A DNA stretch of 64,000 nucleotides from Litsea cubeba. Taxonomy: Eukaryota > Streptophyta > Magnoliopsida > Laurales > Lauraceae. The stretch covers positions 103,942,432 to 104,006,431 of the forward strand of contig CM022945.1 in assembly GCA_012931725.1 (NCBI GenBank), read 5' to 3'. Made by a program: the position numbers and the translations under genes. A model generated the notes under the pieces. The model made no database searches. It was not told the DNA's origin and saw only the letters and a program-made list of their open reading frames with translations. Positions 33,367 through 45,586 of the stretch are shown here, piece after piece (position 1 is the first letter of the stretch; the number at the start of each line of letters is the position of its first letter).

Positions 33367-36300
33367 ATGGATATCAATAGAGAAGGAACGTCTACAAACA
33401 AGCCCCCTCTACTAGATGGAACAAATTATCCTTACTGGAAAGTAAGAATGATTGCTTTTCTTCGAGCAATAGATGATCAAGTATGGGACATAGTTGTGGA
33501 GGGATACACTGATCCCACTATTGTTGTTGAAGGACAGACCAGACCCAAACCCAAAGCTGAATGGTCTGCTGATGAAAAGACTAGGTCCAATTGCAACAAT
33601 AAAGCTGTTAATGCAATTTACAATGGAATTACTGCTACTGAATTTCATAGAATTTCTGCGTGCTCTACTGCTAAGGCTGCCTGGGATTTATTACAAACTG
33701 TTCATGAGGGAACAGATACTGTCAAGCAAACTAAACTCCAAAATTTAACAACCGCCTTTGAGACGATTCGTATGAAAGATGCTGAAACTTTTGATGAATT
33801 CAACACAAAACTCACCAAGATTGTGAATTCATGCTTTACCCTGGGAGAACCTATTCCTCAATCTAAACAGTCAAGAAAATTTTGAGATCCCTCCCAGAAC
33901 GATTTCGTCCAAAAGTGGTTGCCATTGAGGAGCATCAGGATCTTAATTCTATAAGTGTTGAAGAACTTGTAGGAAATTTGCAAACCTTTGAGGCAAATCA
34001 TTGTCAGCTGAAAAAGGGGAAGGATATGGTCACACTGCTGCAAAGTGTGCAAATCGAAGAGAAAAGAATAAAGGTAAGGCTTTAAATGTTGCTTGGAATG
34101 AAGAATCCGATGACGAAGAATCTGAACCCGATTCACCCTTAAGTGAGTCTGGAAAAGATGTTGCTTTCGTGGCCTTTTCTAACTCTTCTGTATAGGAATC
34201 TAAGTCAGAAGATGATTTAGATATAAAAGAAAATTCTGATGGCGAACAAGATGATGATGAAGATTATCAAAAGCTTTTTCTTGAATCTGTCAGAATGTCA
34301 AAACTTAGCGAGAAAAGAGCCTTAAAATTGAAGGCAATTGAAGAAAAGAATACATCATTGCAAGCGACATTGCTTGAATCTCAATCTAAGGTAAAGCAGT
34401 TAGAAGATCAACGTACTATCTTGTCTGACAAGTTGATTCTTGCAGGACAAGAGAATGATCATATGCAACAAAAAACTCAAAAGGCTGATTCTGAATTATT
34501 ACTCTTGGGAAAAGAGCTGAACTCTTGCAAATCTGAAAAAGAGAATCTAGCTGAAAAATTGAAGATGGCCCTTTCTGAGTTGGAATCAGCAAATGCTTCA
34601 ATCAATCGAATGAATACAGGATCATTAAAGCTCAACGAGATTCTTGGATACCAACAGTCTACTTCTTCGAAATCTGGACTGGGTTTTGTTCATGGCGCTT
34701 CTTCATCAAAGGACAAAGGTAAATCAATCTTTGTTCAAGGACCAACTATGACTGCAATGCCTCCAAATTATTCAAATACTGCAAATCCGCCAAATCATTA
34801 TAATAGATATGTGTCTAAATCACAATTGTTCCCATATGTCACTTTTGTGGGATTAAAGGACACATAAGACCACATTGTTACAAATTTAGAAACTTTCAAC
34901 GAAATCAGTGGAGGAAGCAATACGTCTCTCCTCAAAAGGTCAGAACTAGAACCATCTGGATTCGAAAATCTGACCTACGCTGTAATGTGGTCCTAACTGC
35001 ACTCAGTGCAACTGACTCGGATGTGTGGTACTTGGATAGTGGCTGCTCTAGACATATGACAGGGAACAAAGCATTATTTACCTCCGTTGACGACTATGAT
35101 GGTGGGACTGTTCGGTTCGGAGATGGAGGTAAGGCTAAGGTCATTGGTAAAGGAATTGTTTCAATTCCAGGTATGTCTCACTTGAAAAATGTTTATTTGG
35201 TTGATGGGCTTAAGACAAATCTTCTAAGTATAAGCCAATTATGTGACAACAAATATGAAGTTCACTTTTCTGCTCATGAGTGCATTATTGTTGATAAAAA
35301 GGGGAAATCTGTGTTACATGGTAAAAGAAATTCTGATAATTGTTATGTGGTTGCTACAGAAAATGATCTATCTTGCAACTCTACAATGATAAGTGATATT
35401 GACTTGTGGCATCAAAGACTAGGGCATGTGAACTACAAACTTTTGGAAAAGTTATCAAAACTTGAACTAGTTCGGGGTTTGCCTACACTTCATAAAGACC
35501 CGAATAGTGTTTGTGGGCCATGCCAAGTTGGGAAACAAATCAGAGCCCCACACAAAAAGATTGACTCTCTTACTACCAAAAGACCACTAGAGTTGTTACA
35601 TATGGATCTCATGGGACCCACTAAGTTTGAAAGTATTGGCGGTAAGTAAAAAATATATATTTTTAACCATTAATGATTTTTCTAGAATAACTTGGGTTCG
35701 ATTCTTGCATGATAAATCTGAAATCTTTACTGTTTTTAATGACTTATGGTCTTTACTTATTGCAGAAAAAGTAAAGCAATTTGGAGGAGTCTCGAAAATT
35801 CGCTCAGATCATGGATCTGAATTTCAAAATTCCGATTTCTCTACCTTTTGCACAAAACATGGCATCAAACATGAATTTTCTGCACCAAAAACACCACAAC
35901 AAAATGGAGTGGTTGAAAGAAAAAATAGAAGGCTACCATTTTCTGGGTCTCCAAATCAAGCAAACTCCTTCAGGTATATTCATCTCTCAGCCGAAATATG
36001 CTAGAGATTTACTGAAAAAGTTTGGCATGCAGTCATCGAAACACGCAAGAACTCCCATGAGCACAACTGTCAAGATCAGCCTGGATAAAGATGGTATGGA
36101 CATCGATGAGAAACTCTACAGGAGTATGATAGGGAGTCTTCTCTACCTTACTGCAAGTCCTCCGGATATCGCTTACAGTGTTGGTGTTTGCGCAAGATAC
36201 CAGTCTCAACCAAAACTCTCTCATGTTCAAGCAACCAAACAAATTCTCAAATATATAATGGAACCATTGAATATGGCATATGGATGTCCAAGGATACCAA

Positions 36301-36775
36301 CACATCAATTGTTGGTTATTCGGATGCCGATTGGGCTGGGTGTGTTGATGATAGGAAAAGTACATCTGGTGGTTGCTTCTTTGTTGGAAATAATTTGGTG
36401 GCTTGGCACAGTAAGAAGCAAACCTCGACGTCTTTGTCGACTGCTGAAGCTGAATATATTGCTACTGGAAGTATTTGTAGACAACTTCTATGGATGAAAC
36501 AAATGCTGAAAGATTATGGAATTGCTCAAGAAACAATGACTTTGTGTTGTGATAATTAGAGTGCTATCGACATTTCCAAAAATCCTGTACAACACTCCCG
36601 AACTAAACATATTGACATAAGGCATCATTTCATTCGTGATCTTGTGGAGGAAGCAATTGTCTCTTTGCATCATATTCCTACCGATAAACAATTGGCAGAC
36701 ATTTTTACAAAACCATTGGATGGAACGCGGTTTGAATCTCTATGTAAATCTCTAGGGATTTCTCTTATTCCCTAA
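33367..36775 (+). pseudogene. Copia gag-pol remnant, unit 1
   Basis: Gag starts at 33367 (UBN2-type, LLDGTNYPYWKVRM). A lost A near 33867 shifts the frame. About 245 bp are missing near 34015, removing the first half of the CCHC knuckle. TAG at 34193-34195 ends the next stretch. Protease (WYLDSGCSRHMTG) and integrase follow, with an HHCC region (HQRLGH, CGPC) and D, D, E residues (MDLMGP, SDHGSEF, VVERKN); a 4-bp insertion near 35645 shifts it. At about 35931 integrase joins the late RT (FLGLQIKQ), so the YVDD core is missing. RNase H (SDADWAG, STAEAEY) is interrupted by TAG at 36557-36559. Cannot encode an active element. Confidence 0.85.
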
Positions 36776-37060
36776 ACTACATACATTTTTGTTTATTTAA
36801 GTGCACACTCACAATTTTCACTTGACCAAGACTGTTTTTACATTTTTTTTGTACTTCACGAATCGTATTCTTCGATTCTCTCATGACTTTCTTCATCTTC
36901 ATTCTTTACGAGATGTTACGGTAATCAGATTAAACCAGAGGATCAGGGCTACCTACGTTTATGTGTGATAGCTACCACTTGATTGGTAATTTTCATTTAG
37001 AGAAGGCTACCATTTTCGATAGTGTGAAAGTCACCCATGATGGTTTAATCTGCCCCGAAT

Positions 37061-37146
37061 ACAAAAAAAAAAAAGAAGGGGGAAAGTATATAAAAATATA
37101 TATATAAGGGGAAAAGTATATAAAAAAAAGGGGAAAAGTATCTATA
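37061..37146 (+). repeat. Purine-rich AAGGGGAAAAGTATA repeats
   Basis: Three tandem-like copies of GGGGAAAGTATATAAAA in the non-coding region after pol, expanded to four in unit 2 (44489-44592). Together with the AAAAAGGGGGAGACA at 39378 and the true tract at 39549 they look like surplus polypurine tracts. Confidence 0.55.
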
Positions 37147-37442
37147 AAAAAACAAAAAAAACTGCTAAATTGCCTAACTTTTTGTTGATGGGTTTGCTCC
37201 CTATACAACACTTACGTTCATCTCAAGGAGATTTAGGGGGAGTAGGTCCCACACATTTTTTTTTTCTTTCTCTTTCTTTCTTTTTCAAATTTTTTTCTCT
37301 TGGTCATACTGTTCACAAAGTCACTGTGCGCTTAAATTAATGAAAATTTCTTTTTCCTGTACATCATGGAGTAATTTGACCGAACAATAGACGTTAAAGA
37401 ATTTTTGCCGCGCCCCATTTAAATTTTTCCAAGTCTGTCAAT

Positions 37443-38160
37443 TCGCTCGAGCGACCACTCAAGTTCGCTCGAGCGAACCTTCAGCGTTTATATTCTGCCA
37501 CTCTTCATTCGATCTGTTTCTTCTTCCTCCAAGCCCTAAAACCCCATTTTCGTTTCTTCAAGTTTCTGGGCATTTCTTCTGCTATCTTGGCTCGTCGATT
37601 TCACCAAGGTAAAATCTTCTATTCTTGTTTCTCATCCTCTACCTTGAATCTCTTTCTTCCATTTCTCAACTTCGAATGCTACTCACTGTTTTTTTTTTAT
37701 TTCGTTTTCCCATTTTTTTCTAACTCTCTGTTGCTATCCATTCTTGGCCTTCATACATCTTTTCTCTCTTGTGTTTCTTGTTGATATGGGTTGTGTTTAA
37801 GGATTTGGAATGTTGATTGGATTGAGAGCATCTGTGGTTTGAGATTTTAGGAAAAAGAGGATTGTTCATTCTATGGTTTTTTGCTTGCCATAAGCCATCA
37901 ATGAGATTATCCTTGCAAAAATGCTGCTCACAGTTGAAAAATTTGTTGAAGGACATGGTTGGATTCATAAACTGCATACTATGGACACTAATTCTGCCAT
38001 GGATTCTGTTAATGGCATATTGATATGATTATCAATTTTTGTTTCATTTTTGGACTACTTGAAACACTGTTTGCTTGATATTGTGACAATTTGAAGTGCT
38101 CATCATCAGTGTTCTCTTTTATGCTGTTGATTTGGTTTAGGGATTCTGTCATTCATCTCC
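37443..38160 (+). promoter_or_regulatory. Putative internal leader of the extra ORF (palindromes, 5' UTR, intron)
   Basis: The two LTR-type CTCGAGCG palindromes recur here (37443-37458 and 37463-37478). They are followed by a pyrimidine-rich 5'-UTR-like stretch with CCCTAAAACCCC, a donor AAG|GTAAAA at 37609 and an acceptor TTTGGTTTAG at 38131-38140, 20 bp before the ATG at 38161. The layout looks like a host gene leader with a 5'-UTR intron. Unit 2 keeps both splice sites (45033, 45566). Confidence 0.45.
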
Positions 38161-39204
38161 ATGACTTTTAAAAAGAGGACTCATGCTGCATCTTCTTCCT
38201 CTCAGCCACAATTTGACCGACATCGGTTTCCATCTCTGGCTAAATCTATTCTTTTCGAAGAACAATACAAGAAACGAACTGTTGAAACTGAAAGAGAAAT
38301 TGATGTGGATCTCCTTGAAAAGGATGTGTGTCATTGTCTATCTACTCGGAATTGGTATTCCCTATTTAATTTTGAAATCAAGGAAGTTTATACAGATTGG
38401 GTTCGCGAATTCTACTGCAGCCTAGAACCTGTGTCTGACACTTCTTTAAAGACATTTGTTTGAGGAAAATAGATTACCCTCTCTGCAAAAGAAATCTCTG
38501 AATTTCTTGAAATTCCGATGGTTGAAAACCCTGATTATCCAATTCCAGACAACTCACAGGTTCAGATCGATTATGATCGCATTGGTACATTATTGTGTGG
38601 TGAAGATACTTTGTGGCCAGGGGGTCTTCTTCCCCATGGAAATCTGATCGAGGAATACAGGTTCCTCAATCGTTTTGTTTGTCATAATTTGGAACCTAGA
38701 GGCCACACATCGGATGTCAGCCACAAGAATGGTTATCTGCTCTACTGCATTGGAACTGGTAAACAAGTAAACATCCCTCAAGTGATTCTGAACTTTTTCT
38801 ATCGAATGTTGTCTGCCAAGCGTAACTCCATTCTGCATTTTGCGGCCTTCATTACCGAATATCTTCTGTGGAGGGAAGTTCCCAAGAAGTCAAATAAGCC
38901 GTCACAGAGGATACGGAACCCAATCAATGCTCGAACATTGGCTCTATCCTCCGCTCATCTTCCACCAGTTGTTCAAGGAGCAGAGGCTCAGGCTGAAAAC
39001 GTTGCACCAGGTGAAGCTGTCCAGGGGGAGCAACAAAGAGATCCGGATCAACTTACTCTTCTTAGAGAACAAGTTCAGGCCATGCACCTTCATATGGATA
39101 CAAGATTTTCTGCTGTAGATGGCCGTCTGGATGTTTTTGATATGCGCTTCAACTCCATTGATGAAGCCCTTGCTGCGATCCTTGCTCGCCTTGGAAATCA
39201 GTGA
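38161..39204 (+). pseudogene. Extra (env-position) retroelement ORF, unit 1
   Basis: A 347-codon frame in the position where Sireviruses carry an envelope-like gene. The N-terminal two thirds resemble the 'putative plant transposon protein' domain (WVREFYC, then GKWITLSAKEI in unit 2, LYCIGTGK, LLWREVPKK). The C-terminus is a Gln/Glu-rich linker and a predicted coiled coil (LREQVQAMHLHMDTRFSAVD). No signal peptide or membrane segment is evident. TGA at 38461-38463 and TAG at 38470-38472 interrupt the frame; the first is shared with unit 2. Function unknown. Confidence 0.65.
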
Positions 39205-39548
39205 TAAAAACTGATTTTTTTTTTTCAACATCTTTTGATGTTATGCTGTTTCTTGCTGATGTAGTTGATATTATGCTGACTTTTGCTCTTATTTTTGCTT
39301 ACTTGTTATCATAGAAACTATATGCTACACTGCTCTTTTTCCCGTTGTTCACCCTTTGTATTTCTATTGTCAATTTATGAACAAAAAGGGGGAGACATTT
39401 ATCATATTTTTATATATTTCTATGATGTGGCATTTGATCTTGTGAATAAGGTTTTTGCAGGATTAATGAGGACTAATTTTGCTTAGAGATTGGTTTCCCT
39501 TTTGTATGGGTATATTTTTATGTAATTGGGAGGTTTTGTCCATGAATT

Positions 39549-39562
39549 GCCAAAGGGGGAGA
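39549..39562 (+). other. Polypurine tract, unit 1
   Basis: CCAAAGGGGGAGA lies immediately before LTR 2, which starts at 39564. Unit 2 has the same tract before 46987. AAAGGGGGAG is the conserved PPT of Sirevirus-type copia elements. Confidence 0.8.
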
Positions 39563-39563
39563 T

Positions 39564-40466
39564 TGTTAGGATTCTAGTTGTTGGCTAATTCATTGGTTAT
39601 GGACAAAACTGGGTTCTTTAACAATTGTATTTTAATTAGAATGGACTGCTCGGATTAAGGAATCAGTGAAGAACTCTATCACAGGAAAAGATGAACTCAA
39701 AGTCTCCTCTCAAGAAAACTTTCCTGACAGAGTTCACTCGAGCGAACCCAAGACAGTAGCTTGTGCGCTCGAGCTTCTCCCTGCCTTCGCTCGACCCATC
39801 TAATACAGCAAAGAGGTCGCTCGAGCGAACTTCAAGTTACCTCGAGCGAACCTGGGCGAATGTTGAAGATCCCATCCGGAAACTACTTCCTATTTTCTCT
39901 CAAGAGCACTATTCTATTTCAATCACACTAGAACTCTTGAGGCTCGTTTTTAGGCTTATATATAGCCTTTATCTCTCCATTCCAAAGTACTTCTCAAGAA
40001 TACAACTCATCTGAGAAGATTCTGAGAGATCCATCATCCATCCAAAGCTTCTAGTTGCTGTGCTGAAGATCAAGCTTTGGTTCTATTTCCATACTACTCT
40101 CCTGAAGTAGAAAGTCCTTGAAGACGACTTTGAGGAGTTTGTTCAAGCACGGTTGAAGGTCAACGACGAGCTGTCGATAAGATTCGAGCAGTCCTTAGGT
40201 TGAGTTACCAACTGGGAAGGGTTGTAAGTGTCTCTTGTAACTTTCGGTTTACAATAGTGCTTGGTTGTCTGTTGGCCTAGACAATAAGGCCCTTGGTTTT
40301 TTCCCGAGTAGGGTTTTCCACATACAAAATCCTGAGTCCTTCTTGCTGTGTGTTTGTTTGCTTTTAATTGGATTTATGATTAATTATTAGTTTAATTACT
40401 TATGGATTGATAACTAATAGAGATCTGGTGATTGGGACCTCAGCCTGTATTAAGGTAGGTTTTTCA
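39564..40466 (+). repeat. LTR 2, shared middle LTR (903 bp)
   Basis: Same ends as LTR 1 but about 20 bp shorter: one palindrome unit with its spacer is missing near 39731, and another palindrome is damaged (TTACCTCGAGCGAAC, about 39836). PBS of unit 2 at 40469. Confidence 0.9.
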
Positions 40467-40524
40467 ATTGGTATCAGAGCAGGTTGCACTAATCTATTGT
40501 GTGATCTATTTTTACTAATCTCTA

Positions 40525-43500
40525 ATGGATATCAATAGAGAAGGAACGTCTACAAACAAGCCCCCTCTACTCGATGGAACAAATTATCCTTACTGGAAAG
40601 TAAGAATGATTGCTTTTCTTCGAGCAATAGATGATCAAGTATGGGACGTAGTTGTGGAGGGATACACTGATCCCACTATTGTTGTTGAAAGGACAGACCA
40701 GACCCAAACCCAAAGCTGAATGGTCTGCTGATGAAAAGACTAGGTCCAATTGCAACAATAAAGCTGTTAATGCAATTTACAATGGAATTACTGCTACTGG
40801 ATTTCATAGAATTTCTGCGTGCTCTACTGCTAAGGCTGCCTGGGATTTATTACAAACTGTTCATGAGGGAACAGACACTGTCAAGCAAACTAAACTCCAA
40901 AATTTAACAACCGCCTTTGAGACGATTCGTATGAAAGATGCTGAAACTTTTGATGAATTCAACACAAAACTCACCAAGATTGTGAATTCATGCTTTACCC
41001 TGGGAGAACATATTCCTCAATCTAAAACAGTCAAGAAAATTTTGAGATCCCTCCCAGAACGATTTCGTCCAAAAGTGGTTGCCATTGAGGAGCATCAGGA
41101 TCTTAATTCTATAAGTGTTGAAGAACTTGTAGGAAATTTGCAAACCTTTGAGGCAAATCATTGTCAGCTGAAAAAGGGGAAGGACATTGCACTTTTGTCT
41201 TCAAATTCAGTTGATGACTCGGAAAATTGTGATTCTGGCAGTGAATTAGATGATGCACAACTTGAGGCTTACTATGCTAGAAATTTTAAGAAGCTGTGGA
41301 AAAACAAGAAGCCTTTTATCAAAAAGGACTCTTCCAATCCAAAGACACTTTCAAAAGTAAAATTTGTACCTAGATCGGAACAAAATAAATCTAAGGGTAC
41401 ACCAAAGCCAATCAAATGCTTTGAATGTCAAGGATATGGTCACACTGCTGCAAAGTGTGCAAATCGAAGAGAAAAGAATAAAGGTAAGGCTTTAAATGTT
41501 GCTTGGAATGAAGAATCCGATGACGAAGAATCTGAACCCGATTCACCCTTAAGTGAGTCTGGAAAAAATTTTGCTTTCGTGACCTTTTCTAACTCTTCTG
41601 TGTAGGAATCTAAGTCAGAAGATGATTTAGATATAAAAGAAAATTCTGATGGCAAACAAGATGATGATGAAGATTATCAAAAGCTTTTTCTTAAATCTGT
41701 CAGAATGTCAAAACTTAGCGAGAAAAGAGCCTTAAAATTAAAGGCAATTGAAGAAAAGAATACATCATTGCAAGCGACATTGCTTGAATCTCAATCTAAG
41801 GTAAAGCAGTTAGAAGATCAACGTACTATCTTGTATGACAAGTTGATTCGTGCAGGACAAGAGAATGATCGTATGCAACAAAAAATTCAAAAGGCTGATT
41901 CTGAATTAGTACTCTTGGGAAAAGAGCTGAACTCTTGCAAATCTGAAAAAGAGAATCTAGCTGAAAAATTGAAGATGGCCCTTTCTGAGTTGGAATCAGC
42001 AAAAGCTTCAATCAATCGAATGAATACAGGATCAATAATGCTCAACGAGATTCTTGGATACCAACAGTCTACTTCTTCAAAATCTGGACTGGGTTTTGTT
42101 CATGGCGCTTCTTCATCAAAGGACAAAGGTAAATCAATCTTTGTTCAAGGACCAACTATGACTGCAATGCCTCCGAATTATTCAAATACTGCACATCCGC
42201 CAAATCATTATAATAGATATGTGTCTAAATCACAATTTGTTCCCATATGTCACTTTTGTGGGATTAAAGGACACATAAGACCATATTGTAATAAATTTAG
42301 AAACTTTCAACGAAATCAGTGGAGGAAGCAATACGTCTCTCCTCAAAAGGTCAGAACTAGAACCATCTGGATTCGAAAATCTGACCTACGCTGTAATGTG
42401 GTCCTAACTGCACTCAGTGCAACTGACTCGGATGTGTGGTACTTGGATAGTGGCTGCTCTAGACATATGACAGGGAACAAAGCATTATTTACCTCCGTTG
42501 ACGACTATGATGGTGGGACTGTTCGGTTCGGAGATGGAGGTAAGGCTAAGGTCATTGGTAAAGGAACTGTTTCAATTCCAGGTATGTCTCACTTGAAAAA
42601 TGTTTATTTGGTTGATGGGCTTAAGACAAATCTTCTAAGTATCAGCCAATTATGTGACAACAAATATGAAGTTCACTTTTCTGCTCATGAGTGCATTATT
42701 GTTGATAAAAAGGGGAAATCTGTGTTATATGGTAAAAGAAATTCTGATAATTGTTATGTAGTTGCTACAGAAAATTATCTATCTTGCAACTCTACAATGA
42801 TAAGTGATATTGACTTGTGGCATCAAAGACTAGGGCATGTGAACTACAAACTTTTGGAAAAGTTATCAAAACTTGAACTAGTTCGGGGTTTGCCTACACT
42901 TCATAAAGACCCGAATAGTGTTTGTGGCCCATGCCAAGTTGGGAAACAAATCAGAGCCCCACACAAAAAGATTGACTCTCTTACTACCAAAAGACCACTA
43001 GAATTGTTACATATGGATCTCATGGGACCCACTAAGTTTGAAAGTATTGGCGGTAAAAAATATATATTTTTAACCGTTGATGATTTTTCTAGAATAACTT
43101 GGGTTCGATTCTTGCATGATAAATCTGAAACATTTACTGTTTTTAATGACTTATGGTCTTTACTTATTGCAGAAAAAGGAAAGCAATTTGGAGGAGTCTC
43201 GAAAATTCGCTCAGATCATGGATCTGAATTTCAAAATTCCGATTTCTCTACCTTTTGCACAAAACATGGCATCAAACATGAATTTTCTGCACCAAAAACA
43301 CCATAACAAAATGGAGTGGTTGAAAGAAAAAATAGAAGGCTACCATTTTCTGGGTCTCCAAATCAAGCAAACTCCTTCAGGTATATTCATCTCTCAGCCC
43401 AAATATGCTAGAGATTTACTGAAAAAGTTTGGCATGCAGTCATCGAAACACGCAAGAACTCCCATGAGCACAACTGTCAAGATCAGCCTGGATAAAGATG

Positions 43501-44182
43501 GTATGGACATCGATGAGAAACTCTACAGGAGTATGATAGGGAGTCTTCTCTACCTTACTGCAAGTCCTCCGGATATCGCTTACAGTGTTGGTGTTTGCGC
43601 AAGATACCAGTCTCAACCAAAACTCTCTCATGTTCAAGCAACCAAACGAATTCTCAAATATATAATGGAACCATTGAATATGGCATATGGATGTCCAAGG
43701 ATACCAACACATCAATTGTTGGTTATTCGGATGCCGATTGGGCTGGGTGTGTTGATGATAGGAAAAGTACATCTGGTGGTTGCTTCTTTGTTGGAAATAA
43801 TTTGGTGGCTTGGCACAGTAAGAAGCAAACCTCGACGTCTTTGTCGACTGCTGAAGCTGAATATATTGCTACTGGAAGTATTTGTAGACAACTTCTATGG
43901 ATGAAACAAATGCTGAAAGATTATGGAATTGCTCAAGAAACAATGACTTTGTTTTGTGATAATTAGAGTGCTATCGACATTTCCGAAAATCCTGTACAAC
44001 ACTCCCGAACTAAACATATTGACATAAGGCATCATTTCATTCGTGATCTTGTGGAGGAAGCAATTGTCTCTTTGCATCATATTCCTACCGATAAACAATT
44101 GGCAGACATTTTTACAAAACCATTGGATGGAACGCGGTTTGAATCTCTACGTAAATCTCTAGGGATTTCTCTTATTCCCTAA
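40525..44182 (+). pseudogene. Copia gag-pol remnant, unit 2
   Basis: Better preserved than unit 1. Gag starts at 40525; an extra A near 40689 shifts the frame. The CCHC knuckle CFECQGYGHTAAKC is intact near 41420, and a second knuckle CHFCGIKGHIRPYC lies near 42247. TAG at 41603-41605 matches the stop in unit 1. Protease and integrase run in one frame (41705-43306), ending at a TAA (43304-43306) just before the catalytic-Glu segment, where unit 1 has CAA. The same integrase-to-late-RT deletion occurs near 43336, and the same TAG in RNase H at 43964-43966. A one-base loss before the RNase H section is also shared. Confidence 0.85.
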
Positions 44183-44874
44183 ACTACATACATTTTTGTT
44201 TATTTAAGTGCACACTCACAATTTTCACTTGACCAAGACTGTTTTTACATTTTTTTTGTACTTCACGAATCGTATTCTTCGATTCTCTCACGACTTTCTT
44301 CATCTTCATTCTTTGCGAGATGTTACGGTAATCAGATTAAACCGGAGGATCAGGGCTACCTACGTTTATGTGTGATAGCTACCACTTGATTGGTAATTTT
44401 CATTTGGAGAAGGCTACCATTTTCGATAGTGTGAAAGTCACCCATGATGGTTTAATCTGCCCCGAATACAAAAAAAAAAAAAAAAAAGAAGGGGGAAAGT
44501 ATATAAAAATATATATATAAGGGGAAAAGTATATAAAAAAAGGGGAAAAGTATCTATAAAAAAACAAAAAAAGGGGGAAAGTATATATATATACACTGCT
44601 AAATTGCCTAACTTTTTGTTGATGGGTTTGCTCCCTATACAACACTTACGTTCCGATTTAGGGGGAGTAGGTCCCACACATTTTTTTTTCTTTCTCTTTT
44701 TTTCTTTTTCAAATTTTTTTCTCTTGGTCATACTGTTCACAAAGTCACTATGCACTTAAATTAATGAAAATTTCTTTTTCCTGTACATCATGGAGTAATT
44801 TGACCGAACAATAGACGTTAAAGAATTTTTGCCGCGCCCCATTTAAATTTTTCCAAGTCTGTCAATTCACTCGA

Positions 44875-45586
44875 CCGACCACTCAAGTTCGCTCGAGCGA
44901 ACCTTCAGCGTTTATATTCTGCCACTCTTCATTCGATCTGTTTCTTCTTCCTCCAAGCCCTAAAACCCCATTTTCATTTCTTCAAGTTTCTGGGCATTTC
45001 TTCTGCTATCTTGGCTCGTCGATTTCACCAAGGTAAAATCTTCTATTCTTGTTTCTCATCCTCTACCTTGAATCTCTTTCTTCCATTTCTCAACTTCGAA
45101 TGCTACTCACTGTTTTTTTTTTGGATTTCGTTTTCCCATTTTTTTCTAACTCTCTGTTGCTATCCATTCTTGGCCTTCATACATCTTTTCTCTCTTGTGT
45201 TTCTTGTTGATATGGGTTGTGTTTATGGATTTGGAATGTTGATTGGATTGAGAGCATCTGTGGTTTGAGATTTTAGGAAAAAGAGGATTGTTCATTCTAT
45301 GGTTTTTTGCTTGCCATAAGCCAGCAATGAGATTATCCTTGCAAAAATGCTGCTCACAGTTGAAAATTTTGTTGAAGGACATGGTTGGATTCATAAACTG
45401 CATACTATGGACACTGATTCTGCCATGGATTCTGTTAATGGCATATTGATATGATTATCAATTTTTGTTTCATTTTTGGACTACTTGAAACACTGTTTGC
45501 CTGATATTGTGACAATTTGAAGTGCTCATCATCAGTGTTCTCTTTTATGCTGTTGATTTGGTTTAGGGATTCTGTCATTCATCTCC
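44875..45586 (+). promoter_or_regulatory. Putative internal leader of the extra ORF, unit 2
   Basis: Counterpart of 37443-38160. The first palindrome is damaged (TTCACTCGACCGACC), the second is intact (TTCGCTCGAGCGAAC near 44888-44902). Donor AAG|GTAAAA at 45033 and acceptor TTTGGTTTAG ending at 45566 are kept; ATG at 45587. Confidence 0.45.

Noticed and set aside
34193..34195. TAG shared by both copia units as a programmed gag-pol readthrough site
   Set aside because: No readthrough context such as CARYYA follows (next codons GAA TCT), and other shared stops are plainly mutations.
36033..36365. 110-residue minus-strand frame, repeated at 43440-43772
   Set aside because: Antisense shadow of the copia RT/RNase H region.
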